A program made the position numbers and the translations under genes. DNA of 64,000 nucleotides from Wolinella sp963540505 (GTDB taxonomy: Bacteria; Campylobacterota; Campylobacteria; Campylobacterales; Helicobacteraceae): NCBI GenBank assembly GCA_963540505.1, contig CAUTMV010000001.1, forward strand, positions 124,001-188,000. The letters are read 5' to 3'. The notes beneath the pieces were generated by a model. That model was not told the origin of the DNA. It made no database searches and worked only from the letters and a program-made list of their open reading frames with translations. Shown piece by piece: positions 8,746 through 17,456 of this stretch. Within the stretch, counting starts at the first letter, position 1. Each line of letters begins with the position of its first letter.

Positions 8746-10740
8746 ATGAAGCTTTCTAGTGTTGCGAATAAAGTCTCGCTTACGTTGGTGGTGTTTCTCA
8801 TTTTGGGGTTGGGAATTTTTTCAATCAACAACTACCAGCAGACCAAAGAGAACACCATATCCGTGCTTGCTGCGAGTAAGCAAGAGACGCTTCGGGGTTT
8901 TATGGTATTTACACGCGAGTATTTTGCCTCTCGCCTCAGCAGTATGGAGAAATTCAAGACGCTTATCGAGCAGGCGGGGTCGCTTGAACACTCTATCGTT
9001 GCTCCGATTCTGGAAAATAGCTTTCATCACACGCCCTTTGAAGCGTTATTTATGGGGATTCAGAGCAGCGGTCATTTAGAGCAGATTGACACGGCTTCTC
9101 CAAGTAAAGCTTCCGTGCTCACGCCTGAAGCAGATGATTTTGACGCGCGGACGCGGGACTGGTATAAAGAGGCGGCACAAAAACGCGCGGTCGGACTTAG
9201 CAATCCTTACATCGACGCAGTTTTTCGGCAACTTACCGTGAGTATGTTCTCGCCCATTATTAGGGATAATCAAGTGGTGGCGGTCGTGGGAGCGGATATT
9301 TCGCTCGCGGATTTTCAGCGCGATATGTCAAATCTGAAATTTGATGGCACGACGATCTTTTTTATCGTCGACCGAGAGGGACACATCGTCGCGCACCCAA
9401 ATCGCAAGCTCATTATGTCTGATGACCCAAATCTCCTAACGACCACAAAATCTCTCTCGCAGCATGCGGATCAAACCCCGGATCAGCCCTCTTCTACAAT
9501 TTTATTCTCTATGGGAGATGAGCACCGTATCGCCGTGTGTCAGCGCGATTCCTTCACGGGGCTGCTCATGTGTATCTCAAACTCCATGGCAGAATACAAT
9601 GTAATTTTCAATAGGATTCTCACCAAGCAGCTTATCACTTCGACGATTTTCACGATTGCGATTGCTCTGTTACTCTTTTGGGTGGTGAAGTATTTCTTGC
9701 GTCCTTTGCAGCCAATCCAGTCTGCGTTGCTTAACTTCTTTGCCTATTTGAACAACAAGCGGAGCAGTGCCGATGTAATCAAGATTGATTCTAACGATGA
9801 GTTCGGCACGATGGCACGGGTTATCAATGAAAACATTGCGACGACACAAAATGGGCTGGCTCGCGATCGTGCAGTCATTGAAGAGGCGAGCAGTGTTATT
9901 GCCGATCTCAAGGTGGGAATCCTGACGCACAAAATCACAAAATTGCCCAATAATCCGCAGCTTGAAGAGCTCAAGGGCTTGCTTAATAGCATGATTGATG
10001 AGTGGTATAAAATTCTGGAATCGACCCTCAAAGTGCTAGATCAGTATTCAAACAACGATTTCACGCCTAAAGTCAGTGCTGAGGGCTTGCAAGCCGAGCT
10101 TAAGCAGTTGCTTGATGGTGTGAATTATTTGGGCGATGAGATTACGGCGATGTTGCGCAATTCCCTGAATTTGGGCGAAGGGCTCGCTTCGCAGTCTCAA
10201 ACCCTCAAATCCTCCATGCAAACTCTCTCTAAAGGCGCAAATGAACAAGCCGCTTCGCTCGAGCAATCTGCTGCAGCCATTGAGCAGATGAGCAGCTCCA
10301 TGCAGAACGTGAGCGAGCGCACAGGCGATGTCATTCGTCAAAGCGAGGAGATTAAGAGCGTCATCGGAATCATTAGAGACATCGCCGATCAGACGAATCT
10401 GCTTGCACTCAATGCCGCAATCGAAGCAGCACGTGCAGGAGAGCATGGGCGAGGATTCGCCGTTGTGGCTGATGAAGTGCGAAAATTAGCCGAGAGGACA
10501 CAAAAGAGCCTCGGCGAGATTGAGGCAAATACCAATGTGCTCGTGCAAAGTATCAACGAAATGGGTGAGTCCATTAAAGAGCAAGCGCAGGGAATCGGAC
10601 AGATTAATGAGGCGATTTCTCAGCTTGATACGGTTACGCAGCAAAATGCCGGTGTGGCGGATCAGACGGATCATATCGCCAGTGAAGTTTCTCGGGTGGC
10701 TGGTGAGATTGTGGAAGAGGTGAAGAGGAAGAGGTTTTAG
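8746..10740 (+). CDS. methyl-accepting chemotaxis protein with dCache-type sensor
   Basis: This 664-residue membrane receptor has an N-terminal helix (about residues 9-29), then a periplasmic region of roughly 260 residues with features of a double Cache ligand-binding domain (FDARTRDWYKEA, FSPIIRDNQVVAVVGADISL). A second helix lies near residue 295, followed by a long linker. The signalling hairpin QTNLLALNAAIEAARAGEHG binds CheA/CheW. Dwelling on such receptors couples ligand binding to the flagellar motor. It stops soon after the signalling domain with a basic tail and no CheR-binding pentapeptide. The ligand is unknown. Confidence 0.9.
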   Translation: MKLSSVANKVSLTLVVFLILGLGIFSINNYQQTKENTISVLAASKQETLRGFMVFTREYFASRLSSMEKFKTLIEQAGSLEHSIVAPILENSFHHTPFEALFMGIQSSGHLEQIDTASPSKASVLTPEADDFDARTRDWYKEAAQKRAVGLSNPYIDAVFRQLTVSMFSPIIRDNQVVAVVGADISLADFQRDMSNLKFDGTTIFFIVDREGHIVAHPNRKLIMSDDPNLLTTTKSLSQHADQTPDQPSSTILFSMGDEHRIAVCQRDSFTGLLMCISNSMAEYNVIFNRILTKQLITSTIFTIAIALLLFWVVKYFLRPLQPIQSALLNFFAYLNNKRSSADVIKIDSNDEFGTMARVINENIATTQNGLARDRAVIEEASSVIADLKVGILTHKITKLPNNPQLEELKGLLNSMIDEWYKILESTLKVLDQYSNNDFTPKVSAEGLQAELKQLLDGVNYLGDEITAMLRNSLNLGEGLASQSQTLKSSMQTLSKGANEQAASLEQSAAAIEQMSSSMQNVSERTGDVIRQSEEIKSVIGIIRDIADQTNLLALNAAIEAARAGEHGRGFAVVADEVRKLAERTQKSLGEIEANTNVLVQSINEMGESIKEQAQGIGQINEAISQLDTVTQQNAGVADQTDHIASEVSRVAGEIVEEVKRKRF

Positions 10741-10761
10741 GGAAAGAGATAAATAGATTGC

Positions 10762-10793
10762 TTTGGATTCCCTCACCCGCACGGGAATCCAAA
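10762..10793. terminator. GGAATC-stem hairpin between convergent genes
   Basis: TTTGGATTCCC (10762-10772) pairs perfectly over 11 bp with GGGAATCCAAA (10783-10793). It lies between the chemoreceptor and the end of the minus-strand glycan run, so it may serve as a two-way terminator. Confidence 0.65.
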
Positions 10794-10812
10794 ACCTCTT
10801 AAAGCTCGTGTT

Positions 10813-11577
10813 TTAGGTGAAAAATTTCTTAATTCCCCGCCTAAAAACTTCGGGCGAAAAGGCGATGAAGTGGTTGTTACGGTGGGATTCTTGATTGTAG
10901 AGGGGCTCTTTTTTGGTTACCAAATCAATTACGATTCCGCCGCTCTCTTTTAAAATAATATCGCCTGCTGCGATGTCCCACGTGCTAGAGCCGTGGAATC
11001 GAGGGTAGATTCCCGCGCGCCCTTCACTCAAGATTGCAAATTTCAGTGCCGATCCGACGTGTAGTGCGCTGAAATTATGCTTCGCGCAAAAGCTCTCAAA
11101 CTCGCCATCTTTGTGGCTTCTGCTTGATAGTGCGCTATTTGAATGTTGCGCCCTCGCGTTTTTTAGAGGCTGAGTGTTTTTGTGCGCGCCCGCACCCCTG
11201 CGCGCGTAGTAGAGATCGCCGCTCACGGGCGCATAGAGCACGCCTAAAATGGGGCGTTGGTGCTCAATGAGCGCGATACTGACGACAAATTCTCCATTTT
11301 GTGCCAAAAACTCCTTCGTCCCATCAAGCGGATCGACAAGCCAAAAGCGCGCAAAATCTTTGCGCTCCTCATAGGGCAGGATCGCCTCCTCGGAGAAGAC
11401 GGGGTATGTCCCCCCAAGCTCCCCAGTGATGAGCTCATGGGAGGCTTTGTCCGCGAGTGTGAGCGGGGAGCGGTCGCTTTTTTGCGTGAATTCATGCGTC
11501 CCATAATGCGCCAATATCGCCTCTCCAGCCCGTAATGCCACCTCTTTTGCGCGCTCTAGCAGCTCCTCTTCATTCAT
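10813..11577 (-). CDS. cysQ: CysQ-type 3'(2')-phosphatase of the phosphoramidate cluster
   Basis: This 254-residue protein of the inositol monophosphatase superfamily has the metal site motifs SEE (62-64) and DPLDGTKEF (82-90), plus GSSTWDIAAGD near the C-terminus. The DGTKEF form points to CysQ, which removes the 3'-phosphate from PAP. It is the last gene of the MeOPN-type operon and overlaps the previous gene by 4 bases. Because the pathway kinase makes a 3'-phospho-CDP donor, a plausible job is clearing the 3'-phosphonucleotide left after transfer (inference). Ordinary PAP turnover is the alternative. Confidence 0.85.
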   Translation of the reverse strand: MNEEELLERAKEVALRAGEAILAHYGTHEFTQKSDRSPLTLADKASHELITGELGGTYPVFSEEAILPYEERKDFARFWLVDPLDGTKEFLAQNGEFVVSIALIEHQRPILGVLYAPVSGDLYYARRGAGAHKNTQPLKNARAQHSNSALSSRSHKDGEFESFCAKHNFSALHVGSALKFAILSEGRAGIYPRFHGSSTWDIAAGDIILKESGGIVIDLVTKKEPLYNQESHRNNHFIAFSPEVFRRGIKKFFT

Positions 11578-12332
11578 GTATTAACCCTTTGTATGGTTAA
11601 ATCTTTTGGAGAATCAATCTCGCACCACCCGCCACGGATATAGACGGGTTGAACGTTATTAAACGTATCAATAATACTTTGAATGAAACTTGTCATATAT
11701 AGATTGTTTTTATCTTTTCCCTCGTATAACGCCTCTTTATCTAGGGAGTCATAATGGGCTAGCAGCTCTTTTATAAACTCGCCTGTGACCTTAATCAGTC
11801 CGATATATTGCCCCTCTATTTCGTGATAACCTGTGGGTTTTTTGCCGATTTCTATAATTTTCCCCTCTTTAATTTTTAATGTCTCTGCATCACTCAAAGG
11901 ATCGTTAAAACGCCTATTCCAAAGCTCTCTCCATGCCAAATCAACCACTACATTTAGTCCGGATTTTGCCCTCATGAGCGATTGCACGGTTTCGCTTGAG
12001 TAGATAATATCTGAATAGGAAATAATCACATCTCCGAGCAAAAATTCTCGCGCGCACATGAGCGAATAGACCATATTCGTCCGCTCGTGTTGATTATTCA
12101 TAAAAATTTTAATATTAGCTTTATTAGCGTAGTTTTCTTTAATATAATATTCCAGCACGTCGCTTTTATAGCCCGCGACGATTCCTATCTCGTCGATTCC
12201 CGCGCTGATAAGGGAATCAAGCACATACGAGAGGATCGCTCGCCCCTCGTATTCCACGAGTGTTTTTGGCTTATCATCAGTCAGCGGTGCGAGCCTACTC
12301 CCGCGCCCTGCGGCTAAAATCACCGCTCTCAT
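11574..12332 (-). CDS. CTP:phosphoglutamine cytidylyltransferase-like nucleotidyltransferase
   Basis: This 252-residue NTP-transferase has the nucleotide-binding LAAGRGSRLAPLTDDKPKTL at its start, and conserved Asp residues in SYSDIIYS and GGWCEIDSPKDL. By itself it resembles LicC-type choline phosphate or sugar-1-phosphate cytidylyltransferases. In C. jejuni the gene in the same setting (Cj1416) transfers CMP to L-glutamine phosphate, giving gamma-glutamyl-CDP-amidate. The flanking amidotransferase and PEP-synthase-like kinase make that role the best call. It overlaps both neighbours by 4 bases, a sign of translational coupling. Confidence 0.82.
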   Translation of the reverse strand: MRAVILAAGRGSRLAPLTDDKPKTLVEYEGRAILSYVLDSLISAGIDEIGIVAGYKSDVLEYYIKENYANKANIKIFMNNQHERTNMVYSLMCAREFLLGDVIISYSDIIYSSETVQSLMRAKSGLNVVVDLAWRELWNRRFNDPLSDAETLKIKEGKIIEIGKKPTGYHEIEGQYIGLIKVTGEFIKELLAHYDSLDKEALYEGKDKNNLYMTSFIQSIIDTFNNVQPVYIRGGWCEIDSPKDLTIQRVNT

Positions 12333-12937
12333 CTTAGCAGTTCCTTAAAAAGTTCGATCATTTTCGCACTCGCCGCGCTCTCGCACTCCTCGCGCTCAAT
12401 ATGCCACATCATTCCAAGAATCGACGCACCCTTAATGCAAAACGCCTCAATATTCCCCTCAAGCGAGTGAGCGAGCGGTGTAAGCGGAGAATCGTGCGCC
12501 ACGCCACTGATTGTGTAGTTGTGGAAGGAATTCACCTCCAGTCGCTCCTTTTGAAAAATAACCTCATGCGAACCGACATGTCCCCTGCAAGCGATGATCT
12601 CGCTCCCATATTCATGTGCAATTAATTGCGCACCACGGCAGATTCCAAGCAGAGGAATCGCCCGCTCCTTTGCAAGGTGCAAAATCTCTCGCTCATACGT
12701 TTCTCTTTGCCTATTTATCGCATTTGGCACGAGTTCATAAAGATCATTCCCGCCACTTAAAATCACGCCATCAAGCTCATCTAAATACGTCTCAACGGGA
12801 ATCGCATAACTAAGCGCGATCATGCGCCAGCCAAGTCGCCTAAAAAGCCTGCCCCAGCGCACATCTAAGCCCTCGCGCAGCTCTTTGTATTCGCTCGCTT
12901 CAAAGAGGCGTTGCGTGATTCCGATACGTTTGTTCAT
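12329..12937 (-). CDS. gamma-glutamyl-CDP-amidate hydrolase-like class I amidotransferase
   Basis: This 202-residue class I glutamine amidotransferase/peptidase C26 domain protein has a complete triad: Cys100 in LLGICRGAQL, and His179 and Glu181 in MMWHIEREE. It stands alone, without a synthetase domain, like the C. jejuni Cj1417 hydrolase that cleaves gamma-glutamyl-CDP-amidate to CDP-amidate (cytidine diphosphoramidate) and glutamate. PuuD-type hydrolases are the general relatives. It overlaps the kinase and cytidylyltransferase genes by 4 bases on each side. Confidence 0.82.
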   Translation of the reverse strand: MNKRIGITQRLFEASEYKELREGLDVRWGRLFRRLGWRMIALSYAIPVETYLDELDGVILSGGNDLYELVPNAINRQRETYEREILHLAKERAIPLLGICRGAQLIAHEYGSEIIACRGHVGSHEVIFQKERLEVNSFHNYTISGVAHDSPLTPLAHSLEGNIEAFCIKGASILGMMWHIEREECESAASAKMIELFKELLR

Positions 12938-15279
12938 GAGAGGATTCTCGCCTCTTTGGTCGCGCCGTCAATCTCTAAAAAGCGCGCCTTGCGCCAAAGC
13001 TCAAAACTCTCCTCGCCTGCGCCGATAATCGCGGTGATTCTCGCTTCAGCGCAGCGGATTGCCATGTGGGAATTCACGCCCCCATAGCATGTGATGAGTC
13101 CTGCGATTCCCTTTGTGAAAAGGAAGTCATATCCGGGGTCGGCTGAGCGAATGCAGATGATTTTACCCCGCATGTCGCCGCCAAGTCCATCTCGCTCCTC
13201 ATCGACCACCTCCGCACTCACGCGCGCAGAGCCGATGAAGTTAGGGAGCGAGGCGGGCAGGGTGTAGCTGTAAATATCCTCAATGCGCTCGATGAGTGGC
13301 GGGAGCTTTAGAATGCTTGCGAGCTCAAACTCTCTTTTGTGATGAGCGATGTCTTGCAAGAGGCGATCTTTTGCCGTCGTGCCCTCAAGATTCGCATACA
13401 GGCTGAGGAGCGTTTTGATATCCAGATGCGCCAGCTCCTCAGCAGGAATCTGCAACCTCTCACCAAAATGTTTGATCATCTCCAGCACGTGCGAGAGCAC
13501 TTTGGTAAAGAGGAATTTAACCTCTTCACGCCCTTCAATCGCCTCTTTGATAAAGATAAAAAGCTCACTAGCGGTGATCCTAAGCCCATGCGTGGCGAGC
13601 AGATTATCCAGCTGCATTTTGCGCTCATCTGAGAGATTGAAATGCGATTTTGGAGGCAATTTTGCCGAGGAAATGTCCCCAAAATAGCTCTCAAAGGCTT
13701 CTTTATATGTGGGCGAGAGGATCGAATATGTGCCTGAACGCAGATGCCCATACTCTTCTAAAAATTCTGCTTTGGAAATCTCGCCGCATGAGAGCCGATA
13801 AATGTCCGTGCTTAGGCGTTTTGAGATACTATTTAGTGATTCTAGGAATCTACCCCTCTCCTCTATGCTTAAAAAACCAATCTCCACAAGGGAATCAAGC
13901 AGCTGCATCGCTACAAATGCCGCACGTGCCACGCCTGCGAAGGGAAGCGTCCCGTAGTTTTTGCAATACTCGATTCCCCAGTAGATTTTATCCACGTCCG
14001 CAAGCTCGCTTGAAATGATGGTCTGAAATTTCTCCCAAAGCCCTTGTGCGCGCTTTAGATCCTGACGATAGAGCCCCTCTTTGGGGTCGATTATGCGATT
14101 AGTGAGCTCTAGGAGTGCGAACTCCAGCCGCTTCAACTCTTCTTTGCTAAAGCCCTCGCGCTCCAGCTCAGAAAGCCGCTTTTCTAGGCACAGATGATAG
14201 CATGAGAGGATAATCTCAAACTCCACTTTGTCGTGGTAATGAGGGGCTTTTGCGAGCTTATTGAGGTAGAAATTCGCAAGCTTTGAGGCGATCTCTTTGT
14301 GCAGATTCTTAGGGATAAAAGAGTTGAATGAAATCCTCGTATCCACGTAGGGAATCCCGACAAAACTCACTAAAAGCGGGTGTGAGCGTAGGTCTCGATA
14401 GCCATAATCGCTCCTTTGGTGTGCCCAAATCGTATCGGTGATGAGCTCTTTATAAAGAGAAAGCGCGAGGTAACGCGGCTTGATTCCTATGATTTCAGCG
14501 GGATTCCAATCAGGCATTACGCCAAAGATCGTCTTGTTTCCGAGCAAGTTTGGGTGTGTTCGATTGAGTTTTTCAAGCTTTAGGGTCATTTTCCCCAAAG
14601 TCTCTTGCACCTCTTGTGTGCGGATTTCTCGCTTAATTGTTATGGGGCGAACCTGCAAAATATAGGGCAACTCTTCGCCGCGGACAAAGGCAAATTCCAC
14701 ATCAAGATAGCTGCAAGAAAAGAGCTCCTCAAGCTCCTCCAGCGCGTGAATTAGCGGGGTAAATCGAGCCGATTCCCCCGCAGTTACGGTTGTTTCACGG
14801 AAGTGATAAAAAGTCTTATGCTTTGTGCTATTTCCGCTTGTGATCCCATCGCTTGCGCCACTTTCATCGTAATTTACCACATAATAGGGTGAGGAATCCT
14901 CCTTCCCCACGCTCATCGCTACACCGTTACAGATGATATTTTGTAACATCGGCTGAATAAATAGCTCATGCGTCCCGGAGCCCATGCTCTCGCATACACG
15001 CACCAGCGCATTATTCAGCAGTTTTTTGTCGCAAGAGGGCACATTCAAAACGCTCAAAAACGCCCCCGCATTCGAGCTTGCCTCGCTATCTTCATTGAGT
15101 GAAGAGCTCCGCACCACGACTGCACCGCTAAACTTTTGCATGATTGCCCGCAGCACTTCATCGGGGCGTAGCTTCACATCTTCGGTGCTAAAAATGAGCA
15201 AATCAAGCACGGAAGACTTCTTCACCGTGCCTCGCAAGCGCTCCAGATTCCTAGCCTTGCCGGTAAAAACGAGCTTCAC
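12934..15279 (-). CDS. L-glutamine kinase-like PEP-synthase family protein
   Basis: This 781-residue protein has an N-terminal ATP-grasp-like PEP/pyruvate-binding domain (AVVVRSSSLNEDSEASSN near residues 54-70). It ends in a swivelling phosphohistidine domain, CYGGVNSHMAIR with His738. The PEP/pyruvate catalytic barrel of true PEP synthase is missing. That architecture is that of C. jejuni Cj1418, which phosphorylates the amide of L-glutamine to start MeOPN synthesis. It begins at GTG 15279 behind AAGGAGG. It follows the second methyltransferase and overlaps the amidotransferase by 4 bases. Confidence 0.85.
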   Translation of the reverse strand: MKLVFTGKARNLERLRGTVKKSSVLDLLIFSTEDVKLRPDEVLRAIMQKFSGAVVVRSSSLNEDSEASSNAGAFLSVLNVPSCDKKLLNNALVRVCESMGSGTHELFIQPMLQNIICNGVAMSVGKEDSSPYYVVNYDESGASDGITSGNSTKHKTFYHFRETTVTAGESARFTPLIHALEELEELFSCSYLDVEFAFVRGEELPYILQVRPITIKREIRTQEVQETLGKMTLKLEKLNRTHPNLLGNKTIFGVMPDWNPAEIIGIKPRYLALSLYKELITDTIWAHQRSDYGYRDLRSHPLLVSFVGIPYVDTRISFNSFIPKNLHKEIASKLANFYLNKLAKAPHYHDKVEFEIILSCYHLCLEKRLSELEREGFSKEELKRLEFALLELTNRIIDPKEGLYRQDLKRAQGLWEKFQTIISSELADVDKIYWGIEYCKNYGTLPFAGVARAAFVAMQLLDSLVEIGFLSIEERGRFLESLNSISKRLSTDIYRLSCGEISKAEFLEEYGHLRSGTYSILSPTYKEAFESYFGDISSAKLPPKSHFNLSDERKMQLDNLLATHGLRITASELFIFIKEAIEGREEVKFLFTKVLSHVLEMIKHFGERLQIPAEELAHLDIKTLLSLYANLEGTTAKDRLLQDIAHHKREFELASILKLPPLIERIEDIYSYTLPASLPNFIGSARVSAEVVDEERDGLGGDMRGKIICIRSADPGYDFLFTKGIAGLITCYGGVNSHMAIRCAEARITAIIGAGEESFELWRKARFLEIDGATKEARILS

Positions 15280-15295
15280 CGCCCCTCCTTGTGAT

Positions 15296-16114
15296 TTAAC
15301 TTACCTTCTTTGCGCTCCATGCCCTGGTAGTGTATTGCATATCAAACTCTTGAGGCAAGCATTCTCTCATCTTTGCCGTGATTGCGTCAAACAACGCCAA
15401 GCCCTCTTTGGTGCCTAAATCCCAGTAAGGATTCTTGACGCTTTTCCACGCATTGATGTATCCATCGATACTCTGATGAAAATAGAAATCCTGCTCAAGA
15501 TAAAAAATCTCATCAAAAAGCTCTCTGTGTTGCTCTATTATGGGTCTTTGATCCTCGCGGCGCACACCTCGTTTATATTGAGGTACAAACTCAGTGATGA
15601 TCCCCTCAGCGAGCTCCTGAATGGGATCTTTTAGATTTCTATGATTCCACATGCACGTAAAATAGCCCCCGTCTTTTAAAATACGATGAGTCTCGCGCAG
15701 TGCCTGCTCGCGATCCAAGACATTGAAGCTACTCCCAAAGCAGACCCAATCTACGCTCTTATCTCCCAATCCACTCTCCGTGCCTAGAGCCCTTTTCCAT
15801 TCGATGTCTTCACCCTGAGTGCGCTCTATGCCTATTTCGCGCATAGCGTCATTTGGCTCTACCGCGATGACTTTTAGTCCTCTCTCTAGGAGCATGATAG
15901 AGAGATTCCCACTCCCCGCCCCAATATCTGCGACTCTCTTGCCCTCTAGGCGCATTTGAGCGTATTCGCACAATACATCGATCGCCTTTGGTGCGTAGTT
16001 TGGACGATAGCTGTAGTATTTTGCATGCTCCGTATAGTCCCAAATCTTCTCGACGATTTTACTTTGAGAGTGATCAAAATCAGATCGCCCCCCCCCCCTA
16101 GTAGTTTTTTCCAT
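15296..16114 (-). CDS. SAM-dependent methyltransferase 2 (phase-variable start)
   Basis: This 272-residue class I methyltransferase has motif I VADIGAGSGNL near residues 61-71 and ends RAWSAKKVS, matching the end of its upstream paralogue (RAWSAKKIN). The pair parallels C. jejuni Cj1419/Cj1420, implicated in O-methylation of phosphoramidate. It starts at ATG 16114 behind AAGGAG. An 11-base G tract occupies codons 6-9, so the gene is ON at this tract length and frameshifted at 10 or 12. Its start lies inside the reading frame of the upstream methyltransferase. Confidence 0.88.
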   Translation of the reverse strand: MEKTTRGGGRSDFDHSQSKIVEKIWDYTEHAKYYSYRPNYAPKAIDVLCEYAQMRLEGKRVADIGAGSGNLSIMLLERGLKVIAVEPNDAMREIGIERTQGEDIEWKRALGTESGLGDKSVDWVCFGSSFNVLDREQALRETHRILKDGGYFTCMWNHRNLKDPIQELAEGIITEFVPQYKRGVRREDQRPIIEQHRELFDEIFYLEQDFYFHQSIDGYINAWKSVKNPYWDLGTKEGLALFDAITAKMRECLPQEFDMQYTTRAWSAKKVS

Positions 16115-16914
16115 GTGTTCTCCTTTGTAGTGTTGTTGTGATTAATTTTCTTGGCACTCCATGCCCTGATTTTGTAAGGGACAAGGATCGTATCAGATTG
16201 GGTAATCCTAGCAATCTTGCTCTCAATCATCGCTAGCACATCATTCCATGCTTCGCCCGCTTGCGCCTGTATATCATTCACAGAGTGCCAGATTCCCATA
16301 TATCGCTCTTTGCTCATCTGCTCAAAATAGGGAATCTCCATAAAAAAGCAATTCTCAAAATCGCCTGTAGATTCGAGAATCTCTGTCCAGTTTTTGGTGT
16401 TTTGCGCTCCGCTAGAGACCCGATTGAGTGCGGGAATCATGCGCTTAATCTCCTCTTCAATCTCAAAAAACACGCTTCCCTCCTGAATATCGCGCGGATT
16501 CCATATCGCGGTAAAGTAGCCGCCATTTTTTAAGATTCTTGCAAATTCCGGTAGCGAGAGGGTTGGATTCGTCCAGTGGAAGCTACTCGCCATAATCGCC
16601 CAGTCATGCTTCCCGCTCTCAAGCCCGCTTGCCTCACCACTCCCCGCACCCCAACGGACTTTGCACCCTTGAGTGTATGAAATACCCTCATTGCGCATAT
16701 TTTCATTAGGTTCGACTGCATTCACATTCAGCCCCATTTCCGCGAGCATTTTCGTGAGTTTGCCCGTCCCCGCGCCAATTTCAGCGACTAGAAAGTCATC
16801 ACGTGCGAGGTGTTTATCATTCACACACGCAAATAGCCTCTCCAGCAAAAATTCGCTATAAGCGGGGCGATTGTGATAATGCTTCGCTACCTCCGTAAAA
16901 TCACCTTGTCTCAT
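15946..16914 (-). CDS. SAM-dependent methyltransferase 1 with read-through tail
   Basis: The enzyme part is about 258 residues, with motif I VAEIGAGTGKL near residues 43-53 and a natural-looking end at RAWSAKKIN. No stop follows. The frame runs through the methyltransferase 2 ribosome site and the G11 tract, then out of frame over its beginning until 15946, giving 322 residues. A TAA just after KKIN is present in a neighbouring frame, suggesting a lost stop. A tract of 12 or 9 G would fuse it to methyltransferase 2 as a 538-539-residue protein. It overlaps the kinase gene upstream by 4 bases. Confidence 0.83.
   Translation of the reverse strand: MRQGDFTEVAKHYHNRPAYSEFLLERLFACVNDKHLARDDFLVAEIGAGTGKLTKMLAEMGLNVNAVEPNENMRNEGISYTQGCKVRWGAGSGEASGLESGKHDWAIMASSFHWTNPTLSLPEFARILKNGGYFTAIWNPRDIQEGSVFFEIEEEIKRMIPALNRVSSGAQNTKNWTEILESTGDFENCFFMEIPYFEQMSKERYMGIWHSVNDIQAQAGEAWNDVLAMIESKIARITQSDTILVPYKIRAWSAKKINHNNTTKENTWKKLLGGGGDLILITLKVKSSRRFGTIRSMQNTTAIVQTTHQRRSMYCANTLKCA
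16088..16098. repeat. 11-nt homopolymeric tract (G on minus strand) in the methyltransferase pair
   Basis: Eleven consecutive C on the plus strand read as G11 in both overlapping methyltransferase frames. With 11, methyltransferase 2 is in frame from its own ATG. With 10, the upstream frame meets TGA straight after the tract. With 12 or 9, the upstream frame fuses in frame to methyltransferase 2. It is therefore a candidate slipped-strand phase-variation switch. Confidence 0.85.
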
Positions 16915-17438
16915 ACAACTCCTTGTGTTTTGATTAGCTTTAAAATTTCATCTCTTTTTTCTGTGAGATTCCCAAGCAGGCTGTTGTCGATGATTAAATC
17001 GGCATTTTTTGGCTCATCAAAGGGAATATCTACGCCAACGACGTTGTTAATCTCTTTTGCGCGCGCTTTTGAGTAGAGTTGCTTTTGATCCCGCCTGTGC
17101 AACTCTTCGGAATCGCACTTTACATAGACTTCCACATAGCGGGGAATCGCCCTTTTATTATGCGCGTAAATTTCACTAAACATCGCTATGGACGTCACGA
17201 TGACATTGATTTTTTGCGAAGCGAGGAGCAGGCAAAGAGCCGCGCGCTTTTTGGAGATTTCCAGCCTCGATTCTCTGTCGTATCCGTTTTGACTAAAAAC
17301 ATCTCTCAGCTCATCGCCATCAAGATATACAAGATTAGGTAGCTTCGGTTTAAGCTCATCATAGACAAGCTTACCCAGTGTAGTTTTCCCACTACCGGCT
17401 AGACCGGTTATCCATACCACAAGACCAAAATCCGCCAT
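16911..17438 (-). CDS. CysC-like cytidine diphosphoramidate kinase
   Basis: This 175-residue P-loop kinase has Walker A GLAGSGKTT (12-20) and the adenylylsulfate-kinase signature DGDELRDVFS. It looks like CysC (APS kinase). In C. jejuni the CysC homologue Cj1415 instead phosphorylates the ribose 3'-OH of cytidine diphosphoramidate. The absence of any sulfate-assimilation genes here and the surrounding cluster favour that role. ATG 17438 is chosen over an upstream TTG at 17453. It overlaps methyltransferase 1 by 4 bases and follows the DUF2972 gene by 18 bases. Confidence 0.85.
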   Translation of the reverse strand: MADFGLVVWITGLAGSGKTTLGKLVYDELKPKLPNLVYLDGDELRDVFSQNGYDRESRLEISKKRAALCLLLASQKINVIVTSIAMFSEIYAHNKRAIPRYVEVYVKCDSEELHRRDQKQLYSKARAKEINNVVGVDIPFDEPKNADLIIDNSLLGNLTEKRDEILKLIKTQGVV

Positions 17439-17456
17439 TACTGCTTCCTGCAAAAC

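Noticed and set aside
16911..17453. CysC-like gene as a true sulfate-assimilation adenylylsulfate kinase
   Set aside because: No ATP sulfurylase, PAPS reductase or sulfotransferase genes of normal type are near, while all MeOPN partners are; sulfate use cannot be fully excluded.
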